Part shown: piece by piece, positions 23,547 through 35,399 of the stretch | Position numbering within the stretch: the first letter of the stretch is position 1 | Layout: every line of letters starts with the position of its first letter | Assembly: GCA_037447655.1 (NCBI GenBank) | Contig: JBBHKE010001378.1 | Coordinates: 535,148 to 599,147 of the forward strand | Source of the DNA: Zygnema cylindricum | Taxonomy: Eukaryota > Streptophyta > Zygnematophyceae > Zygnematales > Zygnemataceae | DNA length: 64,000 nt | Reading direction: 5' to 3' | The notes under the pieces: generated by a model | Databases searched by the model: none | What the model saw: the letters and a program-made list of their open reading frames with translations, nothing else | Told to the model about the DNA's origin: nothing | Position numbers and translations under genes: made by a program

Positions 23547-25333
23547 GGTGGATATAAGTTAAGACGTGGAGTTTAGAAGTGGACGACCTTGAGAGGAAGG
23601 GATGGAGAACCTGTAGTAAGGCAGCAGTGGTCTTGGTTTATTATTCTTTTGTACGATTTGTTTAGGGTCCATTTGTTTTAAGTGATTATTACGAGGGAGC
23701 TGGGCCTCTCGTGCAAGTGTATTTTGTTGTGCTTTGAACCTTCTGGAAGGTTTCGCACACAGCAAAATTTACTTAGTTTTTTCTGACATCTGTTCCAGCA
23801 AGGCAGAATGCTTCGGCTTCTCCAAGAGCCATTATTTGTTGGCGAGTTTTATATGATTAGTTTGTATTTAAAGAGAAATACATTCAGGTTCTGTTGAACT
23901 TGACTACTTGTCTTGAAGCTGGTTTCTATTCGTATGTTTAAAACATGTGGAAAATATTCTGTTTATATGGCTTGTGGTGTTTAGCGTTGCTTCTGCGATC
24001 TCTCAGCAAAACATACATTTGTTCATAATTAGGCAAAAACACTGTTATACTCCAGACAAAACTGTCTCGAGACCAAATAAGTGCGCCTTAAACGTTTTTA
24101 AATGCACAACACCGTCACGAAAATATTATATAGACCGTCTTCAGTTAATAGGGTATTTAACAAACTACTGTGTTGGGAAAGAAAATATACGGGCTCAGAA
24201 GCAGTAGACAAGTTTCAGAACACAGCAGTAAAATGAATAAAGATCAGGCATAAAATGAACATATACACATCAATATATTCAAGAAGAGCAAGAAACGACA
24301 AAGGGTACCAAAGAGAACGACAATCAAATAAATGAGGATGGGAAATGTTTAGTGTTCTACTCAGGCCAGAATAGAAATATGCAGATATACACTATCGTGG
24401 ATCCATGCATTATGTAACATAAAGCTTTATTGAAATGTGCAATTGTAAATCATCTGAGCACTCGGAAACGAAAAAAAGGTGCAAAACGAAGGTGACAACT
24501 GAAGAAACAAGATAAAACAAACAGAAAATGAATGACCTCTTCAAAAAAAAAATGACAAACAAAAAAGACAAACTAAACTACGGTGAACTAAAGTTTGAAT
24601 CGACTGCTGAGCCGCCCTTCTATGCACCAATACTTTCAAAGTTCATAGACTATCACAGCACTGCAGAACCATTTTGGAAAATGCAGAAGTGTGCAGAAAC
24701 TTTATTGAACTTCGTGCCATAATCCAGCGTGCAGAAGCACAGCATAACTTCTTTCCCACTTCGCCGGTCCTCGTGCAAAACAAATCCGTGCTATCAACCA
24801 AGAAATTTCGCTGAAATTTGACAAAATCTCGACTGGATTGTTAGACTCGTGTCAAGAAGGGTTAAGTCCATGAGGTGAACACTATGCCTGCCATCATAAA
24901 GCTCCAAGGTATTGCAGTTTTCCAACTGTCTTCTAAAAGTTTCCGTAATTTGCAGCCCAATATTCAACCCGAGAGCGATGAACAATTTTAGATAGGATGG
25001 TTTTAACAATCGTTTATCACTGGAATATGCCGGTTCTCAGTCTGCCCGCCTTTTTTTACGATTGACATCCTCTACGTCACATGTGGAGCTTAGTATGGAA
25101 GTATGGAAGTATGGAAACCCTAATAACAAAAACAGAGCTCTAAAGGTATGCAAGGATGATTCACCAGGCTTTTAGCTCCAGTTTGGAATATAGACACAGC
25201 ATTGTGAACAAAATTTATACCATAGGGAGAAACATACAGGTAGTGAACGTGCCAGTTTTCATCAAACACCTTCTGATGTTCATTCATATGCCTATTCATA
25301 ATCCCTGCGCAAGCCAACCTTCTGCCGCTATTT
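23547..25333. other. Intergenic: protease 3' UTR and 3' flank of the hAT-like gene
   Basis: The stop codon of the protease gene is at 23544-23546. Several AATAAA-like sequences (for example atgaataaag near 24232) could end transcripts. The A/T-rich ORFs at 23947-24207 and 24528-24722 show no motif or codon signal. I see no gene. Confidence 0.5.
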
Positions 25334-27463
25334 TTACTGCTCCATGTTATTGCTAGTTCCTCCCAACTCCCTTCCAAAATCCCTTCCCAGATCCCTTCCC
25401 ATGGAGGTGGATGGCTCTTCTATTTCCTCCGTTTCCTCAATTTCCTCTTCTGATTCATCTGTTTCTTGCACCCAATCCTCGTAATCATACCCCTCTACCA
25501 AAGGCTCTCTACATACAGTACTGGTACCTCCTCTTTCATCAACCGCCGTCTGCTGAAAGTAAGCATCAACAAGCCTGAGATTGAAATTGCAGAAAATCAA
25601 ATCTTGCATTTTCTTAGACCCGAGATTGTGCCTCCTCTTCGCATAGACCGTATCGTGTTTGCTCCAGGTGGGCTCACAAGAAGACGAAGATGAGCACTGG
25701 CTCAAAATTGAGATGGCGTGACGTCGCAACTCCGGCATATGGGCTCCCCAAATAAACCACCAATCCGCGGGCTTCAACTCCCCTCGTTTCACAGCTTCCA
25801 TTTGCTGCATGGCTCCTGCCATCAAAAAGGTGCCGGACGTCCCCGCTCGAAAATCCTTCATCTGTGTCGACACAATGAGTCTTTCCTCCTCCGGAACCCT
25901 CGTTTTCAGAAAGGTGTCGAACCCGACAACGCATTTCATATCCTCCCCAAAATCCGCCGCCTGCCACTTGGGATTTAACAATCTGCCTACCGCATGTAAG
26001 GGACTGTGAAGCTCGTTGTTCCATTTAGTCGCCACAATTTGTCTTATCATTTCACCTCTAGCTTTCCCCACTTTAGCATCTATGTTTCCCAACTCCATCG
26101 TGCATTCGACCATCCATTCGTAAACCTCCCCCATGATTGGTCCGTCCCCATCAACATTTTTGAGAACTATAAAGAGCGGTCGAAGGCACGCCTCGACCGT
26201 GTCACAGTCTTGCCAGAATAATTCCGATGAGATTAACTCTTTCACTCTCATAGCACTCCTTGTATTGCTAAGAAGCCACTGGTCCAAAGCCTCTGACATC
26301 CCTATCCCTAAAACGGCCCTTCTCAAACGAAGCAGTCTCTCTAATGTGAGGTAGCGTTTGGCAAACCGTGTCGCTCTAGGTTTCAAACATTGTATTGGGG
26401 GATGTTCTTTCAGAAAACCGGTGATTACAGGGAGACTTTGAAGAAACTTGAAAACTGCACTGCTATTCGACATCACTTCTTTCACCCAGTCCTCCTCTTC
26501 TATGGCTTTGATCATCGAGCCAATGCATTGTACTGTACAACTGGTGAAAAAAACATGTGGATAATCCGCTTTTAAGACATCTTCTGCCTTTCTGCTCGCT
26601 GCCGGGTCATCCATAACTATCTGAACCAAATTCTTGGAACCAACCTTTTCGATGACTGGGGCTAAAAAATCCGCAATAAACTTGTCTGTCATTTTATCTT
26701 TCCCAACATCCAGCGATTTTAAGAAAACAGGAGAACTGTCACTTAGAGCCATTACATTGATTATCTGCTCCTCCACTGTGTCAGACCATCCATTACTAGC
26801 TAGAGTACAGCCCGTGTTTTCAAATCGTTTTAGAATAATGTTAACCTTTTTCTCCAAATCTTCCCTTTCGGCTTCTAACATCCCTGTAGCAAGTTTATGA
26901 GGGGAAGGCATAACAAAGGTTCCAGGAGGCATTCTGGCTATGGCGTCACACAGTTCTTTAAAATAGGGAGAATTAGCGTGGTTGTGAGGAACCGCGTGAG
27001 CGTAAAAATATCTTCCCACGGCTCTGTCCGGATCTCCCTCAAAATCCATACTCAGCATTGCTTGAATCGAACTCGGTTCAACAGCCCTTATTTCTCCTGA
27101 CGGTCCCATGGGTCCCATGAGAGCCCCAGCTCCCCTATCCATATCCAGCCTCATTAAAGCTTGCGAACCGTTCCCCGAGGGAAATCCTCTCTCCCTTCCG
27201 TCATTCCTAATATCCTCCTTTCGCGACCGTTTTGTTTTATGCTCCTTTGCGGTCTCATGTTCGCCTTTCACCTTCACAAAGACTTCGGTAGGAACTCTAT
27301 TACACGGACGCCGTCTTCTGGAACCGCCGACCAGATGGTCTCGGAGAATACTAGCTCCTCCTACTAGAGACAAACTGCAGTATTTGCACTGGAATATGTA
27401 GTTTCCTTTATGAGCTTCTTTACGGGTGGCATGCTCCCAGATGTCGGTGGCAGTTCTGCCCAT
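25334..27463 (-). CDS. hAT/DUF659 transposase-derived protein, catalytically altered
   Basis: One uninterrupted 709-codon ORF. Residues 8-60 form a BED-type zinc-finger-like segment (FQCKYCSL then a His in LRDHL). The DUF659/RNase-H-like region spans about 185-360, and the hAT dimerisation region lies about 590-660 (WWFIWGAHMPELRRHAISIL, SSSSCEPTWSK, KRRHNLGSKKMQDLIF). In active hAT relatives the first catalytic Asp lies in DGWT/S and a CAAH motif follows the second Asp. Here these read SNGWSD (N224) and CTVQ (C309-Q312), while the second Asp is kept in VMDDPAAS. The ORF has stayed open despite these losses, which fits a domesticated gene. No terminal inverted repeats or 8-bp target duplication were recognised nearby. 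A recently dead transposon copy remains possible. Confidence 0.87.
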   Translation of the reverse strand: MGRTATDIWEHATRKEAHKGNYIFQCKYCSLSLVGGASILRDHLVGGSRRRRPCNRVPTEVFVKVKGEHETAKEHKTKRSRKEDIRNDGRERGFPSGNGSQALMRLDMDRGAGALMGPMGPSGEIRAVEPSSIQAMLSMDFEGDPDRAVGRYFYAHAVPHNHANSPYFKELCDAIARMPPGTFVMPSPHKLATGMLEAEREDLEKKVNIILKRFENTGCTLASNGWSDTVEEQIINVMALSDSSPVFLKSLDVGKDKMTDKFIADFLAPVIEKVGSKNLVQIVMDDPAASRKAEDVLKADYPHVFFTSCTVQCIGSMIKAIEEEDWVKEVMSNSSAVFKFLQSLPVITGFLKEHPPIQCLKPRATRFAKRYLTLERLLRLRRAVLGIGMSEALDQWLLSNTRSAMRVKELISSELFWQDCDTVEACLRPLFIVLKNVDGDGPIMGEVYEWMVECTMELGNIDAKVGKARGEMIRQIVATKWNNELHSPLHAVGRLLNPKWQAADFGEDMKCVVGFDTFLKTRVPEEERLIVSTQMKDFRAGTSGTFLMAGAMQQMEAVKRGELKPADWWFIWGAHMPELRRHAISILSQCSSSSSCEPTWSKHDTVYAKRRHNLGSKKMQDLIFCNFNLRLVDAYFQQTAVDERGGTSTVCREPLVEGYDYEDWVQETDESEEEIEETEEIEEPSTSMGRDLGRDFGRELGGTSNNMEQ

Positions 27464-29692
27464 GGCTCAGAGGAGCGAGGCTCTTAACCCTAACTAGAGA
27501 GACAGACAGAGATAAAAAGGTTCAAGTGACGTAAAGAAGGTGAGAGGAAAAAAGTGCTAACGAAAGAGAGAGAGGAGAAGGAAAGAAAAAAGAGGACAAG
27601 GAGGGAACGGAGGGAAGAGAGAGAGCGGAGGAAATGGAAGAAGAGAGAAGGAGAGTGACGAAGAGAAAGACGACAATTAGGGCTGCTGTTTTAGGTGTGA
27701 CGTGAAGCAGAGGGGTTATGCGTAAGCAGGGGAGAGTAACGGACGATAAGAAACTAGCGGAGGAGTTAAAGGAAAAACGAGAAGGAGAGGGGACGAAGAC
27801 AGAGGAAGACGAGCGAGAAGAATAGCCATCAGCCTATTCAGAAAGAGAAACAGCTGACAGAGGTGGGGAGAGAGAGAGAGACAGAGGGAGAAAGAGAGAG
27901 TTCCGACAGAAGGAAACAAAAACTCTGCAGTCTTGCCTGGCCAGAATCCAGAAACATTTAGAAAAAATACTTTGCCAGTGCGTACAGCAATTCTAGACAC
28001 TGTTTGCGCATGTAACTCTTAAATTCGTTCTATACGTGCGCTATATGGTAAATTGCTAATTATACGTACGCTATTACTGGCTTAACTGGATAGGAACTAA
28101 AGCAATCGAACAGAAAATATACTATTTTTTGAAAAACGTACAGTTTTTGTAAGTCTACTGAGATTACTTGCCAGTAACGCCAGTTACAGTGTGCATAGTT
28201 CCCGTAGTAATCACCGATATTCGTTTAGAAATGTACCTTATCAGAATTCGTACTTTTTTTTGTACGCGTGCTATGATCACTGCGTCAGTAACGCTAGTTC
28301 TAGCTGCGAGTAATCACCATAGGCAAATTGAAGCGTAAATTACACGTATAATACGGAATCTCTATGTTTAGAAAATTGATATATTCTATTAATCCTTACG
28401 CACATTATTGCGACGCGTCAAACAATTGTTACGAACGCACGCCACAAAAAAACTTAAAGTTGGCATGTACCGAGTTCAATTTGAGGTTTCGAAAACTCAT
28501 TTTTTGAACTTTTGAATTTCGCAAAGGCGAAATTACGAGAGCGGGAGGACGGGACCAGACGCCTTTTTTTGAACGAAAATTCAAATGGCGAAAATAATCA
28601 TTTTCAAAAAGATATTAGGGTGAGCCGGCCAACCCGCGCCTAGGGTTTCAGTTTTCTGCTTCACTATTTCGCCTGCCCCTGGCTCCGCTGCTCTCTCCTG
28701 CGGTCACCGGTGAGCGGATGGGCGTACGGACTCGCCAGCTGGCGCACGACAACACTATTGGCTGTCCTCCCGCTCGGCCGTACAAATAGCGTCAGCGTGA
28801 CATCACATGCAAGGACAGTGGATTCAGTAGCAAGCACTAGGTCGCGGTCACAGCTTTGTTTGCGTATTACTGTTGTCGTTCTCAAGGGCACAACTTGTTC
28901 TTTATTTATTTTAATACATCGGGCTAGTAACCACTTTTGACCTAAAAACAGGCAGGTAATCGTGGAACGGATGATGTGGTACAATAAACTGAGAGCAAAA
29001 CGGAATATCTACATAACGGGAAAAAGAAACCGAGACTTGGTTTTTAAGTTCATCTTAGTTATTTACACAATTAAGTCAGGAAAATATTGCAAAATGGCAA
29101 CTGCTTGTAGCAATCGAGACTTTCTACAGGAAATAATTCCTCATCCAACTATAAGATGTCAACGTATAACGTTGTTAACGCATGGTCGATACGAATGATT
29201 CTACAAATAGGAAAACAATAAAATTTCATGACATAGATGAAAAAACAACTCAAAACGGGTTTTGTAGCCATATAATGCAAATCATATATATATATATGAG
29301 ATCACGGTAGACTTGTTCTTCTCGCTTTCTGTTTCTGCACTATATGTACAACATGTGTCTTTCTACGCACTAAAAAAACATGCTTGATAAAAGTGATACC
29401 AGCAAATGTTGAACATCTTTTACATTCTCAACTAAGCGAAACCAAGGGAAGTTAATTTATGAGTTAACTAATTTGTTGCAAGTTTCTAAGTCCACAGGCT
29501 CCCACGGCTCTAAAACTAGGTGCCTTAACCATGGCATGAGCCGACGGAGAAGGAATTCAGACCCCGTTTCAAAACTTTACATCGCCAGAGTTTATCCGTA
29601 AACTCCTTTAGCAGTTTTATCTGCGTAGTAAACAGTTCCATGTGATGCTCAGAACACCGCCCACCTAGGTCTGGCTATTAACTCCAGTACTA
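27464..29692. other. Intergenic region upstream of the hAT-like gene
   Basis: 27470-27930 is purine-rich on the plus strand (GAGAGAGGAGAAGGAA), hence pyrimidine-rich on the sense strand of the hAT-like gene, consistent with its promoter or 5' UTR. About 28074-28185 has ttactggcttaactgg and ccagtaacgccagttac, an inverted arrangement resembling the element at 37585-37686. A short AT repeat lies at 29287-29298. No coding region supported. Confidence 0.45.
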
Positions 29693-29897
29693 CTCCGCGA
29701 TTCGCTATTAGCGTAAATAAAGGTAATTTGGTGCCCCCAATTTTTTGCCAAAAATCTCACATATTATTACTAATTCTATTTTAAATTTTAAATTAGAGTA
29801 AATGAGTTGTTTGAAAATACCCAAATTCCCAATTAGCGTTAATAATCTTATTTTTTTTGCACTATTTGTTTCTTTATGCTAATAGCGATTCGCGGTG
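29693..29897. mobile_element. TA-flanked MITE copy (same family as 19902-20122)
   Basis: Left end CTCCGCGATTCGCTATTAGC and right end GCTAATAGCGATTCGCGGTG are near-perfect inverted repeats, each flanked by TA. Internal sequence is AT-rich with no ORF. Confidence 0.7.
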
Positions 29898-31023
29898 TAG
29901 TGCACCTTTGCTTAGCCCAAAATCATTAGTCGTCATTGTCAACACTATTCAAGAAAGTGGCCTGTTGAACACAATTAAGTGTAATATCTTGGTAAAGTGT
30001 CGACAACACTGATACCGATAGGTGGTGTAGTAAAAAGAAAGTGTATGTCAGATCTTCAAAATGAGCAGACTTAATGTATAAAGAGGCGAATTCGACATTG
30101 TCCTATGTCACACCATACACCACTATTCAAGAAAAGAAATATTAGCATTATCAACTCTAATTCATCTCCTAATGACGTGTCTGGACCTTAAAACTTAAAA
30201 AAATAGCGTTAAGCAAATATGTAAACAATTAGTGTCACTGATGCTATTTTGGGATCAGATGGGGAGAAAAAACCGGCACCGAATTAGTGTTATCAACTCT
30301 AACAATGATTCACAGTGAAGCACACGGCCGGGCATAACTTCCTGTCTAACAGACCCGTGACCCGCAACTGACAAGCTCAAGCTCCACTGTTTACACTTCA
30401 AATCCCCCTCTTTCCAACGAATAGACTATCCCACCTCTGACTAAGTACACAGCCCAACTGTAACCACGATCACAAAATGTATCATCTTCAGCCCAAAATA
30501 CTAAGGTACTGAATAAAGATTGAAAAATCTGAGAGCCTTTAGTGGAAATGCTGTTGAAAATAAACCTTCCGCCTCCTTTCTGAGCTATTGGAAGCACAAA
30601 AACCATGTCCAACCTTCAGAGAATGTGATGCTCTCCACTAACACACTACAAAGGACCGGCAAATAAAATCCCACAGAACTCCCACATACCATCTCACTCC
30701 ATAACATCAATGCTCGTCACGAGACAACAAATAAAAAAAGGGTCACGGCATCGTATTAGAGTATCCAATACCAAACCATTTCATACAAACCCCCTTTCCA
30801 CCCAAAAAATAAAATAGAACTCCACACTACTCGATGGTACCCGGAGCAGTGGCATGCTCAAAACTTGCATTACATAAGAGATTTTCTTCACAAGAACAGA
30901 GCATCAAATGCTCCCCCCCTTATCCACAACTCCTGAAACAAGGAAACACAATATGATTTTGCTCCAAAACACTTTACAGAGAATCCCTTTGTCCTGAACC
31001 AAAAAGACAAGGCCCTAAAGTCT
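29898..31023. other. Intergenic region and eS10 3' UTR
   Basis: 30114-30330 carries degraded MITE-like ends (caccactattcaagaa ... acaatgattcacagtg) with the internal repeat ttatcaactctaa twice. The portion near 30700-31023 probably includes the minus-strand eS10 3' UTR. No gene seen. Confidence 0.4.
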
Positions 31024-34000
31024 TTACTCAGCAGGAGGGGCACCGATAGCACCAGCACTGTCTCCTCCGTAACCGCCCCCACCACGGCCAAAACCGCCTC
31101 GACCACCGCCCTGCAATCCCATACAAAAATGCGCTATAACTCAGCCGCAACTACAAGATTTTTTTTTTTCGAAAGCTTCTTTTTTTGTATTACGTTTATT
31201 TGACCGCAACAACATGAGAGGCTTCTTCTCAAAAGAGATGGCAAAAAAAAAGAGCCCAGAGAACACACATGAATAAGAAACATGCAAAAACTACACTCAA
31301 CCAAACATATGGAGGTTATTCTTACATCTCGGAAAGATGGACGGAAAGCTCCGGGGGCTCCACTCTTGTCACCGTATCCAGCTCCACCTGGCCCTGAGCG
31401 ATAGCCTTCACGATCACCGAATCGCGGACGCTCGCCTTCAGCACGTGGAGGTCTGTAAAACCACCCAACCACAATCAATCACTCCTTTTAGGGCAAAGAA
31501 GAGCCTATCTGAATCCCCATTAGCGAGACCGGACATCAAGCAACGACAAGAATATGGTTATCAACCGACTGTTATACCATCCTAAACTCCCTGTTGAATA
31601 AGAAGAGAAAGGTAAGAAGAGACTTTTCACTTCATACATTCCTACAATGTCGCATACAGTATCCAAGTCCCAAGCCTTTGACTTAGGTTGGGTAAATCCA
31701 TCCTCGGGACTGAGGAACAAATGAACAAGGAAGATTGCATCTCAAAACATTCATACAACTAAACAAACCACTCTCATCCATGTCCAACTGAAAAAGCATG
31801 CTCTAAAATGCAGACTTTCAGCCTCCTAAAATACTACAACCTTGAAAAATCCACCACTTGAAAAAACCACACGCTCTAGTGCATATGTAGTCACGATACT
31901 TTCCCTTAACACAATCAAAAAACAAAAGCCAACTCACAAGTTCCCTTGTAGTGCAGCTTGCATTATTCCATACCGTTTGTCTCTAGTTTGAATTGATAGC
32001 TCTAAACAAAAAAGAGGCCCGTCCTTCAAAGGCTTCACGGTGAGAGGATCATCTTTCCAAGCATCACACGACCTGCTATCCACGTACTAAGTTTGGCCAA
32101 CACCTGTTTCTTAGACTTCTCCTGATCCTTTGTCCTATAAACTTTGATTTGACTGAGAATATTTGACTGTCTACTCGATTTATAGAACAGCGAACTGACA
32201 TCAAATCCAACTCATAATAGAAGCAATGCCGGTCGGAACAAACCTTGGGCCGCGGTCGCCGCCCTGTGGACCTCCCATAGGCCGTCCAGCCGGCCGCGCG
32301 GACTTCTTCAAAGTGGCTGGGACAATTTCAGATGGTAAATTCAAGAAAGTTCGGAGAAACTCAATGCCCTCATTTGTGAGGTACCAATAGTAGTGCCTCC
32401 ATGCAAAGGATTCACGCACATACTCCTTTGACTTAAAACTCTGCATAAGTTTGATCACCTGCAAAAATCCAATAATTTCAGAAATCTGTGAGTTTCCATC
32501 AATTGCAGCACACAGCAAAATAATTGACGACCCTTAATACAGAGCAACAGGGGTTCACCACCTGAACTACGCTCCCATCGCTACAAGTTAAAAGGAAGTA
32601 GAATGCCTAGTACTAATTTAGTGGTACTCCACTCCCTTAGTGTTCTTAACACTAATTTATGATTTTCGGCAATAGAATATCGTGATATTCTTAGTGTTAT
32701 TAACACCAATAGTGATGAGCAGTGTACACTAACAAGAAAGCTGATATGCAGGTAAGTACCCAAACAGCACTTGAGGGTTTTACATCAGGAAAAACATTCC
32801 ACCACCTTTTGGAAGCATGAACGGTATATTAGAATACATTGCTCATCAGACCATGGACATGAGGCGATACATGCAGAATGTAATATGTTAGACAAACAAT
32901 CCAAAATACTTTGTTGAATTCAATTCGCGCCATCACAAAACTTCAAAGACATTGTCAGCTGGACAGGTGACAGGTTACAGTGGAAGAAATTGAGAAAAAT
33001 GCTCAGCCAAAAATCTGAAGTCCTGAATCAAATTCACATATTAAGGAATAAGAAACACCCTTGGCATTGCCATGCCAGATAATATATTTCAAAAACCTTA
33101 CACAATCTGCTTGCTTCAATTATTGAGGAACCTATAACTTCCACCCCAGTTTGAGAAACCTGGGTGAATAATCCCAAAACCCTAAAATAAATACTGGTAG
33201 TGGAACACCTCACTACCACTTCCCAACAAGCTGAACCTTCAACAAGGTTGGAGATGAAAGAAAAAAGCCTATAACGATTCATGACTCTGCTCATACTCTG
33301 AATTTCCGTTACTTATTTGCACCTGCATGATGCCTAACAGGGAAATTATACATGCGCTGCAACTTAGATAAATATCACAGTAATCAGAGTAATCCTACGA
33401 GTAATATACGATTATGTCATAAACGTACATTCCCCTGCACGGCTATGCTGATTACTGACCAGTATCGGCAGCAATAGCATACGTATGATTTGCCTGAAAG
33501 TCCTGCAATAGAAATCACGTGTAGCTCATACTCTGCATCAATTAAGCACACACCTGAAGATTGGGAACCTCGATCTCAGGATGCTTTGGGGCATTGAAGT
33601 CCTTCTTTGCATACAGGACTCCCTCTGTAAGACAGCATAACACAACTTACTGAGAATCACTCTAACAAAATGCCTACAATAGAAGAACAAAACAACCACC
33701 AACTCTTCAACACTAAGAGCTTAACACAAGTTACATAGAGTCACTCTGACAATAAGCCTTACAATTAACGTACACAAGAACACTTTGAGCAAACTTTCAA
33801 CACTAAAAGATGGTCTTTGCAAACCTCTTGAGATCAGGTTACTAGACGAAGTAGATTTGGCTATATCACAGGATAAAGGAATCAGAAAATGCACAATGGG
33901 CTTATAATTTCAGCCTACTATCACCTTTGGATTTAAAAATGACAATTCCATAACGTAATGACAGTTCAGATAGGAAACAGCATAACAGGCGGGAAGCCCA

Positions 34001-34715
34001 GTTAAGCTTAAGATGGCTATGAAGGGATATGAAGTCATTGTCCCCATAACGAGACTTCACACCTATTTTGTGTTCAAGCTAAACCCTAACCCTTTTCCAT
34101 ACTTTGCTTTCCAGAAAATGAGTCAGTAAATGTTTTACTACAAGCAAATTAGGGTTGAAGACATGACTACCCTGAACTCGTCATACTCCGAGTCGATAGT
34201 CCCCGGAAAAGAAAGGGTGAAACAAGGGGTTCAGAAAATGGAAAAGTCCCACTTACCCTTGAAAAGATATTTGTAGACCTCCACACGGTTCTTCTTAGGA
34301 ATCAACTGCACCCTCAGGACAGACCGCCAGCTTCAGGAACTGGCAGCTGAACAAGCAGAGGATCTGCCATAAGTGTAAAAGATGCTAAAATGACCTAAAA
34401 AACGTAAAACTAGAAGAAACATACTCTGCAGCAAATGGAGGAACTACAGATGGCTCAAGAGAAAGAGATAATGCGGTTTCGTAAAGAAGTGAAGACCAAA
34501 AGAACGTCAACTAAACACTAAAAGTGACGGAAAAATATGAGATAGCCATGAACGTAAGAAAAGCATGGCTAAGATTTGCAACGGCTCCCCTCCAAAAAAA
34601 GAGACACAACCAGCCTACCACAGAAAAAGTCCTGATTAAGGCTCCAAATCAAGAAACAAAAACGGTAACTATAGTAAAATAGGAACTGGACAAGTTGTTA
34701 AAAGAAGCTCACCAT
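31024..34715 (-). CDS. RPS10: 40S ribosomal protein eS10
   Basis: Component of the small cytosolic ribosomal subunit near the mRNA entry side. Six minus-strand exons: 34715-34713 (only the ATG), 34305-34257, 33624-33554, 32458-32244, 31452-31326 and 31110-31024, giving 183 aa, the usual plant length. The conserved winged-helix region reads [20 protein letters not shown], then [40 protein letters not shown] and [20 protein letters not shown]. The tail is Gly/Arg-rich ([16 protein letters not shown]). The start codon being the last three bases of exon 1 is inferred from the splice consensus ATG|gtgagc and the acceptor gtgcag|TTGATTCC. A 5' UTR of about 170 nt probably lies in exon 1, with a telo-box-like ACCCTAAA (minus strand) near 34858-34865. 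Confidence 0.93.
32627..32724. mobile_element. Short TA-flanked MITE in eS10 intron 3
   Basis: Flanked by TA at 32625-32626 and 32725-32726. The ends CTCCACTCCCTTAGTGTT and AACACCAATAGTGATGAGCA are degenerate inverted repeats of the same family as 19902-20122. The internal block taacactaatttatgatttt resembles 61627-61646. Confidence 0.55.
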
Positions 34716-35399
34716 GGCTGCCGAATACACCGGTCCCGACGAGCTCACGAGGTCCAGGCGGCGAGAGGGAAAGCCGGGGGGAAGAGGATTGCCTTAGGGC
34801 GCGCGCTTGCCTTTGTGAGGGGACGCCCTTGACGCCTGGCCTCCTATGGCCGTCCGATTTAGGGTCAGCCGAATCTGACGGCATTCGATCTCAGTACCCG
34901 ATGATCCAACACACGCGCGTAAATATAAAAGTTGACACTCCCGCCTTTCGTGGGAAACGTGGGATGGGATAGGTGGAAGAGTTAAACTTAGGGTCCACTT
35001 TTGCTTTTTCTGCCGTACAGTACCGTACCGTATTGGATTTCAGAATTTGGTATCATATGTAGGGTACAAAACTCAGGATTGAGAAAGGTTTTTTTTTAAA
35101 CGTAGTTTTTTTTTAAACGTGGGAGATGCGGAATCTGCGTTCATAAACGAAAATTTTCCCATACCGTACCTCTCACCGAAATTTTAGCGGAAATGTTCGC
35201 ACGGTATGCTGATTCGTGCAGTTCTCGTAAGAAATGTTCGCACTTTTAGAAGAACATTTTGAAGAGGCCATGTTACAAGAGCATGCCACATTTGTCTCCT
35301 CACACACCTGTGTAGGCATTCTCTTTGGAGGGCTTTTCCTAAATTCTATTGTGAATTTTCTCTATCGGTTCGGTTTCTTCTCATCTATGCTTCATTGTA
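34716..35399. promoter_or_regulatory. Divergent intergenic region between eS10 and the Sel1-like gene
   Basis: Contains the eS10 5' UTR and promoter (minus) and the 5' flank of the Sel1-like gene (plus). gccgtacagtaccgtaccgt lies at 35013-35032. A minus-strand upstream ORF starts at 34884 and overlaps the eS10 start in another frame, if transcription begins that far upstream. aaacgtagttttttttaaacgt near 35098 is a short direct repeat. Confidence 0.45.

Noticed and set aside
23947-24207. 86-codon ORF with a hydrophobic N terminus that could look like a signal peptide
   Set aside because: A/T-rich intergenic sequence, no family resemblance and no splice or codon signal.
28664-28984. 106-codon minus-strand ORF
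   Set aside because: No homology-like motif and no supporting splice structure; an open frame by chance in a GC-richer patch.
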